Part shown: positions 15,278 through 22,998 of the stretch, in pieces | How positions within the stretch are numbered: position 1 is the stretch's first letter | How the letters are laid out: every line of letters starts with the position of its first letter | Assembly (NCBI GenBank): GCA_007119985.1 | Contig: SKOQ01000196.1 | Span: forward strand, 1 to 29,781 | Reading direction: 5' to 3' | DNA length: 29,781 nucleotides | Source: Marinospirillum sp. | GTDB lineage: Bacteria; Pseudomonadota; Gammaproteobacteria; Pseudomonadales; Halomonadaceae | The notes under the pieces: generated by a model | Told to the model about the DNA's origin: nothing | The model's input: only the letters and a program-made list of their open reading frames with translations | Databases searched by the model: none | Position numbers and translations under genes: made by a program

Positions 15278-16048
15278 GTGAAGATCGAAATTCTTGGGTG
15301 CAGTGGCGGCATGGGGCTGGGATTACACACCACCTGCTTACGCATCAACCAACACCTGCTGATCGATGCCGGTAGCGGGCTGGGCCAACTCCGCCAAGAA
15401 GAACTGTTGGCGATTCGGCATATTCTGATCACCCATGCTCATCTGGATCATCTGTGCTTTCTCCCTCTGTTAATTGACAACCTGTTCGAGCATCTTGAGC
15501 GACCCATCGAGGTCTATGCCCTGCCGGAAGTGATTCAGGTGATGCAAGAGCACATTTTCAACTGGAAAGTCTGGCCTGATTTCTCAACTCTGCCGACACC
15601 AGAGCATCCCGTGGTACGCTTTCATCCGCTGACGCCAGCTCAGCCACTGGTGATAGAACAGCTGCAGATTACGCCTTTTTTAGTTGAGCATACGGTGCCC
15701 ACCTGCGGCTATCATCTGGTCAGCGAACAGGGCCGAAGCTTTGCTTTTACGGGCGATACCACCTTTACTGAGAGGCTGATCACCCACCTCAACCAGCTTG
15801 GCCCCTTGGATGTTTTAATGACCGAGTGCGCCTTTCCAAATCGGATGCAGGATCTGGCCCATGCCTCACGACACCTTACCCCAGCATTGCTAGACCAACT
15901 GCTCGTCGAGCTTGCTCACCCACCACAACAAGTCTGGCTATCGCATCTTAAACCCAGTCAAACTGCCGAGATCAGCAGCGAGATACAGCAGCTCAACAGC
16001 CCAAGTCAGCTGCATCTGCTGCGCTCAGGTGAGCAGTTTAGCCTGTAG
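15278..16048 (+). CDS. Metallo-beta-lactamase-fold class II cyclic-nucleotide phosphodiesterase-like protein
   Basis: The 256-residue protein has the binuclear metal site of the metallo-beta-lactamase fold: His53-x-His55-x-Asp57-His58 in Thr-His-Ala-His-Leu-Asp-His, His138, Asp160 in Thr-Gly-Asp-Thr, and His223 in Leu-Ser-His-Leu. The Leu-Asp-His-Leu block and the later Thr-Glu-Cys-Ala-Phe and Arg-His-Leu-Thr-Pro-x-x-Leu resemble class II 3',5'-cyclic-nucleotide phosphodiesterases (yeast PDE1, Vibrio CpdP type). It therefore probably cleaves cAMP or cGMP, though another phosphoester substrate is possible. It lacks a signal peptide. Translation starts at GTG 15278. AGGAG at 15264-15268 overlaps the upstream stop codon, so expression is coupled to the HD-GYP gene. 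It faces the adenylate cyclase gene, with 9 bases between the stops. Confidence 0.82.
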   Translation: MKIEILGCSGGMGLGLHTTCLRINQHLLIDAGSGLGQLRQEELLAIRHILITHAHLDHLCFLPLLIDNLFEHLERPIEVYALPEVIQVMQEHIFNWKVWPDFSTLPTPEHPVVRFHPLTPAQPLVIEQLQITPFLVEHTVPTCGYHLVSEQGRSFAFTGDTTFTERLITHLNQLGPLDVLMTECAFPNRMQDLAHASRHLTPALLDQLLVELAHPPQQVWLSHLKPSQTAEISSEIQQLNSPSQLHLLRSGEQFSL

Positions 16049-16057
16049 GCCAGCTAT

Positions 16058-18295
16058 CTATTTTTCGTGATGCACCCACACGCCAGCCCAGTCTTCTCCG
16101 GGAGGGGTCGCGCCATAGAGCTGACACCGCTCACGATAGATATGGAGGACGTTGAGCTCTGGCTGTTGCAGCATCAAGGACTCAAAAGCCGCCTGCGCCG
16201 CGATAAAATCAGCCTGCTGATAAGCCTCTAGAGCAGCATGATAAGCATCCAGCTGAGCTTGCTGAGCCGCGCTGAGTTCAGCGCTCAAGCCCAGAGGTTG
16301 ATAAATATTGACTGGTTCTGCTCGACCTTTGACCTGCACACGATCCAACCATCGATAGGCAAACTCAGGGGCCGCATCACGTGTTGTCTGACTCACCAAA
16401 ATGGGCACACCATAAAACTTGGTCAAACCCTCCAGACGCGAACCCAGATTGACGTTATCGCCCATGACGGTATAAGCCATCCGAAAACTGGAGCCCATAT
16501 TGCCGACATTCATCGCTCCCGTATTCAAGCCTATTCCCATCGCCAATGCCTGCTTGCCCTCAGCAACAAAAGCCTGATTAATTTCTTTTAAGGCCTCCAG
16601 CATGGCAAAGGCACCGCGTAAAGCTGCACGTGCATGCTCAGGATGCGGTAGAGGCGCACCCCAAAAAGCCATGACCGCATCCCCCATGTATTTATCAATG
16701 GTGCCCTGCTGCTGATGAATTGCCGCCGTAATGGGCGTTAAGAGGCGATTCATCACCTCCGTCAGTTCGGAAGGCGCGAGGGTTTCAGAGAAGGCCGTAA
16801 ATCCGCGCACATCTGAGAAGAGCACGGTCATTTCGCGCTCTTCACCTTCCAGCTTTAAAGCTTCAGGATGATCGACCAGCTCAGCCACCAGCTCTGGCGG
16901 AATATAACGGCCAAAGCTCTGCGTGACCCAGTTTTTCGCTCGACTTTCACGCAAAAAGTTCATGCTCATGTGCCAACCCGCTAAGAGCAGCAATAGCACG
17001 ACACCCGAGGCCAGAGGCAAGACCCAGCCGGCTGACCAAGCCCAAAAATTCAGCCCAAAGTGAAGAGCCATGAGCAGCAGGCTGATAACAAACACGGCCA
17101 ATGCTTGCAAGCGAGGGAAGAAGTAGGTCATCAGGAGACCCAGCGCTAACAGCAACAACAACGCGGCGGCCAGTGTAAAAGGAGGTTCGGCTTTAAAGCT
17201 TTGATGCAGCATCCCGGCCAGCAAGGTGGCATTGATCTCTGGTCCAGGGTAAACGCTGCCCACTGGCGTCGAGCGCAGATCCATCAAACCCGGTGCCGAT
17301 GCCCCCAGAATGACCAGCGCACCCTCTAAAAGGCTTGGATCGGCTAATCCGAGCAGAATATCCTTAGCCGAGACATAGTTAAAATGCCCGCGCTCACCAT
17401 ACCAAGGCACCAAAGCCCCTGATCGCCCATCGGTGGGCAGAACAAAACCGCCGAGATCAATACCCTCAAGCTGCAATAGACCACCCGCTTCTTCGATCTT
17501 TAACTCAACTGGCGGCTGGCCCAACAGCTGATAAAACATCGCCAGAGGCAGGTTAGGGTAGAGCTGGCCTTCCCAAAGCTGAAAGAGCGGCACACGACGA
17601 AAAACACCATCTCCATCCACCAGCGGATTATCAAAAAATCCGCCGCCTAAGGCCGACGTCTGCAAGAGTGCGAGATTACTGGTATAGCGTTCTGGGCGCG
17701 GCCAAGGCAGGCTGGCCCAATCTCGCTCTGTGGGTGCCAGAAGAATGGGGGTGGGTAACTGCCCTGAAGCGGGTGGGTCTTGTTCAGCGACTCGCGATTG
17801 AAAGTAAAATCCAGTGATCACGGGAAACTGCGCCATCACCTGCGCCAACAGATCATCGCCTGAAGCACGCGGAGGTTCTGCCGGCAAATCAGGGTAGGCG
17901 AGATGAAGCTGCGGCCAGATCAGCGCCAGCGGGTCCGCTTCTGGCTCAGCAAAGACCACATCGATACCGAGCAAACTGATCTGATAATCAAGAAACAGGC
18001 GCTCGATCAGCTCCGCCACCGTGATGCGTGGCCAAGGCCATTGCCCAATCGCCGCTAGGCTGCGTTCATCCAAATCGACCAGCACGATCGCTGGATCCGC
18101 CTCCCCACTCAAGGTAGCTTGCACTCGCCAATCATAGCTCATCCACTCCAGCCGCTCGATCAAGCGGCTTGGCCATAGACCCGCCACTTCGCCCAGCACC
18201 CAGCAGAGCAGCACGAGGCTGATCCAACGCTGCACGGCCAATAGATTCCAGAAAGGCTGCTGCCAAAAACGACCTACTCTAGGCACGACGGCCAT
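16058..18295 (-). CDS. CHASE2-domain membrane adenylate cyclase (class III)
   Basis: The 745-residue protein has an N-terminal helix (about 24-41), a periplasmic CHASE2 sensor (about 45-365), three closely spaced membrane helices (about 373-392, 396-417, 424-441) and a cytoplasmic class III cyclase domain (about 485-670). Metal-binding Asp495 (Phe-Ser-Asp-Val-Arg-Gly-Phe-Thr) and Asp539 (Tyr-Met-Gly-Asp-Ala) are present. Lys535 and Thr609 occupy the purine-specifying positions as in adenylate cyclases, and Asn616/Arg620 the transition-state positions, so cAMP is the likely product. A TPR-like helical tail (about 677-710) follows. The ATG at 18295 is preferred over one 11 codons upstream because GAGGAG (18304-18309) lies 8 bases before it. 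It is downstream of radA on the same strand and convergent with the class II phosphodiesterase. Confidence 0.93.
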   Translation of the reverse strand: MAVVPRVGRFWQQPFWNLLAVQRWISLVLLCWVLGEVAGLWPSRLIERLEWMSYDWRVQATLSGEADPAIVLVDLDERSLAAIGQWPWPRITVAELIERLFLDYQISLLGIDVVFAEPEADPLALIWPQLHLAYPDLPAEPPRASGDDLLAQVMAQFPVITGFYFQSRVAEQDPPASGQLPTPILLAPTERDWASLPWPRPERYTSNLALLQTSALGGGFFDNPLVDGDGVFRRVPLFQLWEGQLYPNLPLAMFYQLLGQPPVELKIEEAGGLLQLEGIDLGGFVLPTDGRSGALVPWYGERGHFNYVSAKDILLGLADPSLLEGALVILGASAPGLMDLRSTPVGSVYPGPEINATLLAGMLHQSFKAEPPFTLAAALLLLLALGLLMTYFFPRLQALAVFVISLLLMALHFGLNFWAWSAGWVLPLASGVVLLLLLAGWHMSMNFLRESRAKNWVTQSFGRYIPPELVAELVDHPEALKLEGEEREMTVLFSDVRGFTAFSETLAPSELTEVMNRLLTPITAAIHQQQGTIDKYMGDAVMAFWGAPLPHPEHARAALRGAFAMLEALKEINQAFVAEGKQALAMGIGLNTGAMNVGNMGSSFRMAYTVMGDNVNLGSRLEGLTKFYGVPILVSQTTRDAAPEFAYRWLDRVQVKGRAEPVNIYQPLGLSAELSAAQQAQLDAYHAALEAYQQADFIAAQAAFESLMLQQPELNVLHIYRERCQLYGATPPGEDWAGVWVHHEK

Positions 18296-18353
18296 GGGGA
18301 GTTCTCCTCTGCGCTGGATCAACGCCACTGGTAAGACTGAACACCTAAAGCTT

Positions 18354-18410
18354 TATGCGCCTCTAAGGCTTCAAAGCGCTTCTAAGTCTTCAAAGCGCCT
18401 CTAAAGCTTC
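18354..18410. repeat. Three tandem 19-bp repeats across the radA stop codon
   Basis: Three adjacent 19-base units (minus-strand consensus GAAGCTTTAGAGGCGCTTT) lie at 18392-18410, 18373-18391 and 18354-18372, differing at a few positions each. The first unit is the 3' end of radA coding sequence (Glu-Ala-Leu-Glu-Ala-Leu and the stop); the other two are non-coding copies behind it. Since 19 is not a multiple of three, the copies do not extend the reading frame. They look like slippage or unequal-crossover duplications of the gene's tail. Confidence 0.85.
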
Positions 18411-19763
18411 GCTGAGACTAGAGACACCAATCACTTCCATCCCAGCAATCGGCTCGCGCGGCTGATTCCCCTTGGGGACAATGGCTTTTTGAAAACCATG
18501 CTTGGCCGCCTCACGAATCCGCTCCTGCCCACTCGGAACAGGACGAATTTCGCCTGAAAGCCCCACCTCACCAATCACCATCAATTCATGCGGCAGCGGC
18601 TGGTTTCTGAGCGAGGAGACGATGGCCACTAAGGCCGCCAAATCGGCACTGGTTTCCAATACCTTGACCCCGCCGACCACATTCAGAAACACATCCTGAT
18701 CTCCGGTAAACACGCCGCCATGCCGATGCAAGACAGCAAGCAGCAAAGCCAAACGCTGGGCATCCAGCCCCACTGCTACTCGCCTCGGCTGCCCAAGCGC
18801 GGATTCATCGACCAGAGCTTGCACTTCAACCAATAGCGGGCGCGTGCCTTCCCAGGTGGCCATCACCACACTGCCTGGTGCGGCCTCCGCATCGCGGTTT
18901 AAGAAGATGGCAGAGGGGTTCTTCACCTCCTTAAGCCCAGTTTCTAGCATCGCAAAGACACCCAGCTCATTGATCGCGCCAAAACGATTTTTCTGACCAC
19001 GCAGCATCCGAAAGCGTGAATCGCCATCTCCTTCTAAGAGCAAGGAGGCATCAATCATATGTTCCAATACCTTCGGGCCAGCCAGAGAGCCATCCTTGGT
19101 AACATGGCCGATTAAAAACAGCACGGTATGAGTTTGCTTGGCATAGCGAGTCAAAAAGGCCGCCGACTCACGCACCTGCGCCACACCGCCCGGCGCGGAT
19201 TGCAGATCTTCGATATGCATAGTCTGGATGGAGTCCACAATCAATACCTGGGGCTTCATCTGCTCGGCTGTCGCGAGAATCGCTTCCACGCTGGTTTCGG
19301 CCAGCATTTTCAGGCCCTGAGTCGGTAAGCCCAAACGCTGTGCGCGCAAAGCCACCTGCTGTAAGGATTCCTCACCCGTGACATAGAGCACCGACATGAC
19401 CTGTGCCAGCTGGCAGGCAGTTTGCAATAACAGGGTCGATTTACCAGCACCAGGATGGCCACCCAGCAGCACCGCTGAACCTGGGACCAAACCACCCCCA
19501 AGCACACGATCAAACTCCGCAAAGGTGGTTGAAAAACGCGGTAGGGCTTCCAGATTGATTTCAGACAGATCCTGCACCTGACGTGAAAGACCGCCAGCAA
19601 AACCGCTACGTGCACCAGTAGTCAGCGGTGCGGCGCTACGACTGCTGCCAAGACGCACTTCCTGGACGCTATTCCACTCCTTACAAGAGGCACACTGGCC
19701 CTGCCACTTGCTGTATTCCGCGCCACATTCAATGCACACATAGGCCGTTTTCTGTTTTGCCAT
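18390..19763 (-). CDS. radA: DNA repair protein RadA (Sms)
   Basis: RadA is a RecA-like, DnaB-like helicase that promotes branch migration in recombinational repair. The 457-residue protein has the four-cysteine zinc finger (Cys10, Cys13, Cys24, Cys27), Walker A Gly-His-Pro-Gly-Ala-Gly-Lys-Ser-Thr at 102-110, Walker B-like Val-Leu-Ile-Val-Asp-Ser-Ile-Gln near 173-180, the RadA-specific Lys-Asn-Arg-Phe-Gly motif, and a C-terminal Lon-protease-like domain. Length and ends match the family. The ATG at 19763 matches the family start Met-Ala-Lys-x-Lys; its ribosome site (AAGGAAAG) is rather distant. It is divergent from metY and 94 bases upstream of the cyclase gene on the same strand. The final codons are part of a 19-bp tandem repeat. 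Confidence 0.97.
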   Translation of the reverse strand: MAKQKTAYVCIECGAEYSKWQGQCASCKEWNSVQEVRLGSSRSAAPLTTGARSGFAGGLSRQVQDLSEINLEALPRFSTTFAEFDRVLGGGLVPGSAVLLGGHPGAGKSTLLLQTACQLAQVMSVLYVTGEESLQQVALRAQRLGLPTQGLKMLAETSVEAILATAEQMKPQVLIVDSIQTMHIEDLQSAPGGVAQVRESAAFLTRYAKQTHTVLFLIGHVTKDGSLAGPKVLEHMIDASLLLEGDGDSRFRMLRGQKNRFGAINELGVFAMLETGLKEVKNPSAIFLNRDAEAAPGSVVMATWEGTRPLLVEVQALVDESALGQPRRVAVGLDAQRLALLLAVLHRHGGVFTGDQDVFLNVVGGVKVLETSADLAALVAIVSSLRNQPLPHELMVIGEVGLSGEIRPVPSGQERIREAAKHGFQKAIVPKGNQPREPIAGMEVIGVSSLSEALEAL

Positions 19764-19787
19764 CTTGCTTTTCTTTCCTTTTCACAC

Positions 19788-19816
19788 TTGCATAGATATG
19801 CATTGACAGTTATAAA
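19788..19816 (+). promoter_or_regulatory. Candidate metY promoter with overlapping dyad
   Basis: TTGCAT (19788-19793, 3/6) and TATAAA (19811-19816, 5/6) are 17 bases apart. A near-perfect palindrome TGCATA-GA-TATGCA at 19789-19802 covers the -35 and half the spacer. A second possible -35, TTGACA, begins at 19804 but has only a poor -10 behind it. The dyad does not resemble the MetJ box. Regulation by a transcription factor is an inference. Confidence 0.4.
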
Positions 19817-19919
19817 AATGAGCACCAATATAACCAAAAGCCGTATTACTCCGAAGCCGCTCACACGAGCAGGCCAGCCCTCAATCTGCTCCACCCATCA
19901 TCCACTAGGAAGAATAAAG

Positions 19920-21194
19920 ATGAAACGTGAAACCCTTGCCTTGCACCATGCCTACACCCCTGATGGCCAGCATTCTGTTGCCGTGCCGATTCACCAAACC
20001 ACTTCTTTTAGCTTTGATTCTGCGCAGCATGCCGCGGATCTCTTTGATCTCAAAGTTCAGGGCAATATCTACTCACGCATCATGAATCCGACCTGCGATG
20101 TGCTGGAGCAACGTATTGCCGCGCTAGAAGGTGGCCTTGCTGGTCTGGCTTTTGCCTCAGGCATGGCGGCCATTACCGCAGCGATCCAGACGCTGGCAGA
20201 GACAGGGGATAACATCATCTCGATCAGCGAGCTTTATGGCGGTACTTATAATCTCTTTGCCCACACTCTACCACGCCAGGGTATTGAGGTTCGCTTTGTC
20301 GATAAGGATGATTTTGCTGGCTTGGCAGCGCGGATTGATGCACGCACCAAAGCCGTGTATTGCGAATCCATTGGCAACCCCTCCGGCAGTCTAGTCAATA
20401 TGCAGCGCCTATGCGAAGTCGCCCATCAGCATGGTGTTCCTGTGATTGTGGATAACACGGTTGCGACACCCTTTTTGTGGCGGCCAATCGAGCAAGGCGC
20501 GGATATCGTCGTCCACTCAGCAACGAAATATATCGGTGGTCATGGCACCACCATTGGTGGCGTTCTGGTGGATTCTGGCCGCTTCCCTTGGGCCGATTAT
20601 CCAGAGCGCTTCCCGCTACTGAACGAACCAGATGTTTCTTATCATGGTGTCAGCTATACCCGTGATGTCGGCGCGGCGGCTTTTATCGCACGCGCGCGGG
20701 TTGTTCCGCTGCGCAATATGGGCGCGGCATTATCAGCGCAAGCCGCTTGGAATCTGCTCCAGGGTTTAGAAACTCTGGCCCTGCGCATTGAGCGCATCTG
20801 TGATAACACCCAGAAGGTGGCTGAGTTTCTTGAGCAGCATCCTCAGGTTAGCTGGGTCAAATATGCCGGCCTGCCGAGTCACCCAGATCATGCCTTGGCA
20901 CAAGAGATCATGCAGGGCCGCGCTTCGGGTATTCTGAGCTTTGGCATTCAAGGCGGGAAGGAAGCTGGCGTGCGCTTCTATGATGCGCTGCAACTCTTTA
21001 CGCGCTTGGTGAATATCGGGGATGCCAAAAGCTGCGCCTCGATTCCTGCCTCGACAACGCACCGTCAGCTCAATGCGCAAGAACTCGCCAGCGCAGGAGT
21101 CAGCGAGGATATGGTGCGCCTTTCAGTGGGTATCGAGCATATTGATGACCTGCTGGCTGATCTTGGCCAGGCCTTGGAAGCGGCACAAGGTTAA
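19920..21194 (+). CDS. metY: O-acetylhomoserine sulfhydrylase (aminocarboxypropyltransferase)
   Basis: This PLP enzyme of the Cys/Met trans-sulfuration family makes homocysteine directly from O-acetylhomoserine and sulfide. The 424-residue length and the block Ala-Ala-Asp-Leu-Phe-Asp-Leu followed by Gly-Asn-Ile-Tyr-Ser-Arg-Ile-Met-Asn-Pro-Thr fit MetY better than the shorter O-succinylhomoserine sulfhydrylase MetZ. PLP-binding Lys203 lies in Ser-Ala-Thr-Lys-Tyr-Ile-Gly-Gly-His-Gly, and Gly-Met-Ala-Ala at 81-84 and Asp-Asn-Thr at 178-180 are the expected cofactor contacts. The frame is open 44 codons further upstream, but the ATG at 19920 has AGGAAG before it and starts the conserved region. 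It stands alone, divergent from radA. I see no SAM riboswitch in its 156-base upstream region. Confidence 0.94.
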   Translation: MKRETLALHHAYTPDGQHSVAVPIHQTTSFSFDSAQHAADLFDLKVQGNIYSRIMNPTCDVLEQRIAALEGGLAGLAFASGMAAITAAIQTLAETGDNIISISELYGGTYNLFAHTLPRQGIEVRFVDKDDFAGLAARIDARTKAVYCESIGNPSGSLVNMQRLCEVAHQHGVPVIVDNTVATPFLWRPIEQGADIVVHSATKYIGGHGTTIGGVLVDSGRFPWADYPERFPLLNEPDVSYHGVSYTRDVGAAAFIARARVVPLRNMGAALSAQAAWNLLQGLETLALRIERICDNTQKVAEFLEQHPQVSWVKYAGLPSHPDHALAQEIMQGRASGILSFGIQGGKEAGVRFYDALQLFTRLVNIGDAKSCASIPASTTHRQLNAQELASAGVSEDMVRLSVGIEHIDDLLADLGQALEAAQG

Positions 21195-21254
21195 GCTTGT
21201 TATGCGCCGTCATCAAACAGCAACATAAGTCTATACTTGGTGACTTGCTGCTAG

Positions 21255-21287
21255 AGAAGTCGGGCTATAAGATGGCCCGCTTCTTTA
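21255..21287 (+). terminator. Likely terminator after metY
   Basis: AGAAG-T-CGGGC (21255-21265) pairs with GCCCG-CTTCT (21275-21284) to give 10 bp with a single bulged T and a 9-base loop. A short T tract (TTT) follows. The hairpin lies about 60 bases past the metY stop and before the receptor gene. Confidence 0.6.
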
Positions 21288-21353
21288 GTCGCAGTGCAAA
21301 TAAGGTGGGCTGCTCTACACTCTCTGAACGGCCACTCACCAACACCGAGGTTT

Positions 21354-22952
21354 ATGTTGAATCAGGAATATCGTTTAGGAGAGCAGGATCTCCTGATCTC
21401 ACGCACCAATCTGCAAGGCCAAATCACCTACGCAAACCCAGCTTTTGTTGAAGCCAGTGGCTATGCGCTGCATGAATTGATCGGTGCAAACCATAATCTG
21501 GTGCGCCATCCCAGTATGCCCAAAGCCGCTTTTGCTAATCTCTGGTCCTGCATTCAAGCTGGCCATACCTGGCAAGGGCTGGTCAAAAATCGACGTCAAA
21601 ACGGCCAGTTCTACTGGGTGCAAGCCCATGTGGTGCCACTGGTTGAAGAAGGCCGTGTGGTGGGCTACGCCTCTTTGCGCACCTGCCCTGATCGTGACGC
21701 GGTCTCTCTTGCCAATCAAGTCTATGACAAGATGCAGCGCGGAGAACGCACTGGCTATCAGCTCCAACAAGGTCAGCTCACACCCACCTCTGTGTTCGCT
21801 AAGGTGGCCCGAATCCGGTGGTGTGCTGCCGAGGTGCTCTTGCCCTTATTGCTGCTGCTCTTGAATGCCTTCTTTCTTCTGGCATTGAGTCAGTTTTTTA
21901 TTCACACCACCACGCCCTCTCTCTCTTGGCCTTGGATCACGGGTGCCGGCCTTTTTGTGCTGATCACCAATGGGCTGGGCTGGCTACTCAGACGTCAGCT
22001 GATTCAACGCACTCACCAACTCCGCGCCTTTGCTTTGCAGATCGCAGCGGGCAATCTGAGTGTCTCGCCCCCTGTAGAGGATCGCAGCGCGATGGGACAG
22101 CTCGCGCAGGCCTTACAGACCATGCGTAAAGGACTGCTCAGCATTGCACTTGATGTTCACCAAAGCGTGGCGCAGATTTCGCCGCAAATCGAAACCATCG
22201 CCCAAAGCAATCAGGGCATTGCCAGCCAAGTCACACAGCAGGCGGCCGCGATGGAGGAGCTCACCAGCGCCATCCAAAGTATTGGTCAGGATGTCCGTAC
22301 GACAGCTACCCATGCACAGCAAGCGAAGGACTTAGCCGAACAAAGCCACCAGCAAATGCAGGCCACTCAGCTCATGTCTCAGCAGGCGCGTGAAGCGATC
22401 AAGACAACCCACCAGCTGACCAAAAAGATGTCTGGTATTCTTGAGGCCATGCAGGGGATTGCCTTTCAAACCAATATTCTGGCACTCAATGCTGCCGTAG
22501 AAGCATCACGTGCTGGTGAACATGGGCGTGGCTTTGCAGTTGTGGCCGGCGAGGTAAAACGCCTAGCCCATCACAGTGCTCAGGCAGCTAAAGAGGCCAG
22601 CAGTCTGATCACTCAATCTACCCAGCAGATGAGCACCACCAGTAGCAAGGTCACAGATATCGACCAAGCCATGCAAAGCATTGAGCAGGCCAGCCAGACC
22701 CTCCTCACACTGATGCATAGCCTACAGCAGATCTCCTGTGAGCAAAGCCAAGAGCTTTCCTGCGTCACCCAGGCTGCAGAATCAGTGCAAAATGCCACAC
22801 TGGAGAACAGCGATCATGCTGCCGCAGCGGCTGAAGCGGCGCAGCACCTAGATGCAGAGAATCATCAGTTGATCGTCGCTGTAAGTGCTTTTCGTACGCA
22901 GAATCAACAAGGGCGGGAGCTGACGGCAGAGATTCAGCCCTCGCGCTCTTGA
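21354..22952 (+). CDS. Aer-like PAS-domain methyl-accepting chemotaxis receptor
   Basis: The 532-residue protein resembles E. coli Aer, which senses redox state through FAD bound to a PAS domain and directs aerotaxis. The PAS domain (about 10-115) has the Aer-type Arg-His-Pro-x-Met-Pro at 51-56 and Lys-Asn-Arg-Arg-x-Asn-Gly-x-x-Tyr-Trp-Val at 78-89. Two adjacent membrane helices follow (about 157-181 and 193-213; E. coli Aer has a single hydrophobic segment of similar span), then a HAMP region, and a coiled-coil signalling domain with the universal hairpin tip around 368-400 (Ile-Ala-Phe-Gln-Thr-Asn-Ile-Leu-Ala-Leu-Asn-Ala-Ala-Val-Glu-Ala). No CheR-docking pentapeptide is present at the C-terminus. 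The ATG at 21354 has GAGG only 3 bases upstream; an ATG 20 codons earlier precedes unconserved sequence. It is monocistronic. Confidence 0.92.
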   Translation: MLNQEYRLGEQDLLISRTNLQGQITYANPAFVEASGYALHELIGANHNLVRHPSMPKAAFANLWSCIQAGHTWQGLVKNRRQNGQFYWVQAHVVPLVEEGRVVGYASLRTCPDRDAVSLANQVYDKMQRGERTGYQLQQGQLTPTSVFAKVARIRWCAAEVLLPLLLLLLNAFFLLALSQFFIHTTTPSLSWPWITGAGLFVLITNGLGWLLRRQLIQRTHQLRAFALQIAAGNLSVSPPVEDRSAMGQLAQALQTMRKGLLSIALDVHQSVAQISPQIETIAQSNQGIASQVTQQAAAMEELTSAIQSIGQDVRTTATHAQQAKDLAEQSHQQMQATQLMSQQAREAIKTTHQLTKKMSGILEAMQGIAFQTNILALNAAVEASRAGEHGRGFAVVAGEVKRLAHHSAQAAKEASSLITQSTQQMSTTSSKVTDIDQAMQSIEQASQTLLTLMHSLQQISCEQSQELSCVTQAAESVQNATLENSDHAAAAAEAAQHLDAENHQLIVAVSAFRTQNQQGRELTAEIQPSRS

Positions 22953-22973
22953 AGCGAGGTCGAGGGCTGAATC
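22931..22973. repeat. Perfect 13-bp inverted repeat between receptor and phaC
   Basis: GATTCAGCCCTCG (22931-22943) and its exact inverse CGAGGGCTGAATC (22961-22973) flank a 17-base loop. The left arm lies inside the last codons of the receptor gene and the stop codon is in the loop. The convergent phaC ends 26 bases beyond. It would form a stable hairpin in both transcripts, but no U tract follows on either strand, so it may be a non-canonical bidirectional terminator or a transcript-stabilising stem. Confidence 0.85.
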
Positions 22974-22998
22974 GGCGATGGCTGAGGGAGCCTCGGAT

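Noticed and set aside
19764..19919. SAM riboswitch or MetJ box upstream of metY
   Set aside because: The 156-base region has no riboswitch-like set of stems and no AGACGTCT-type repeats.
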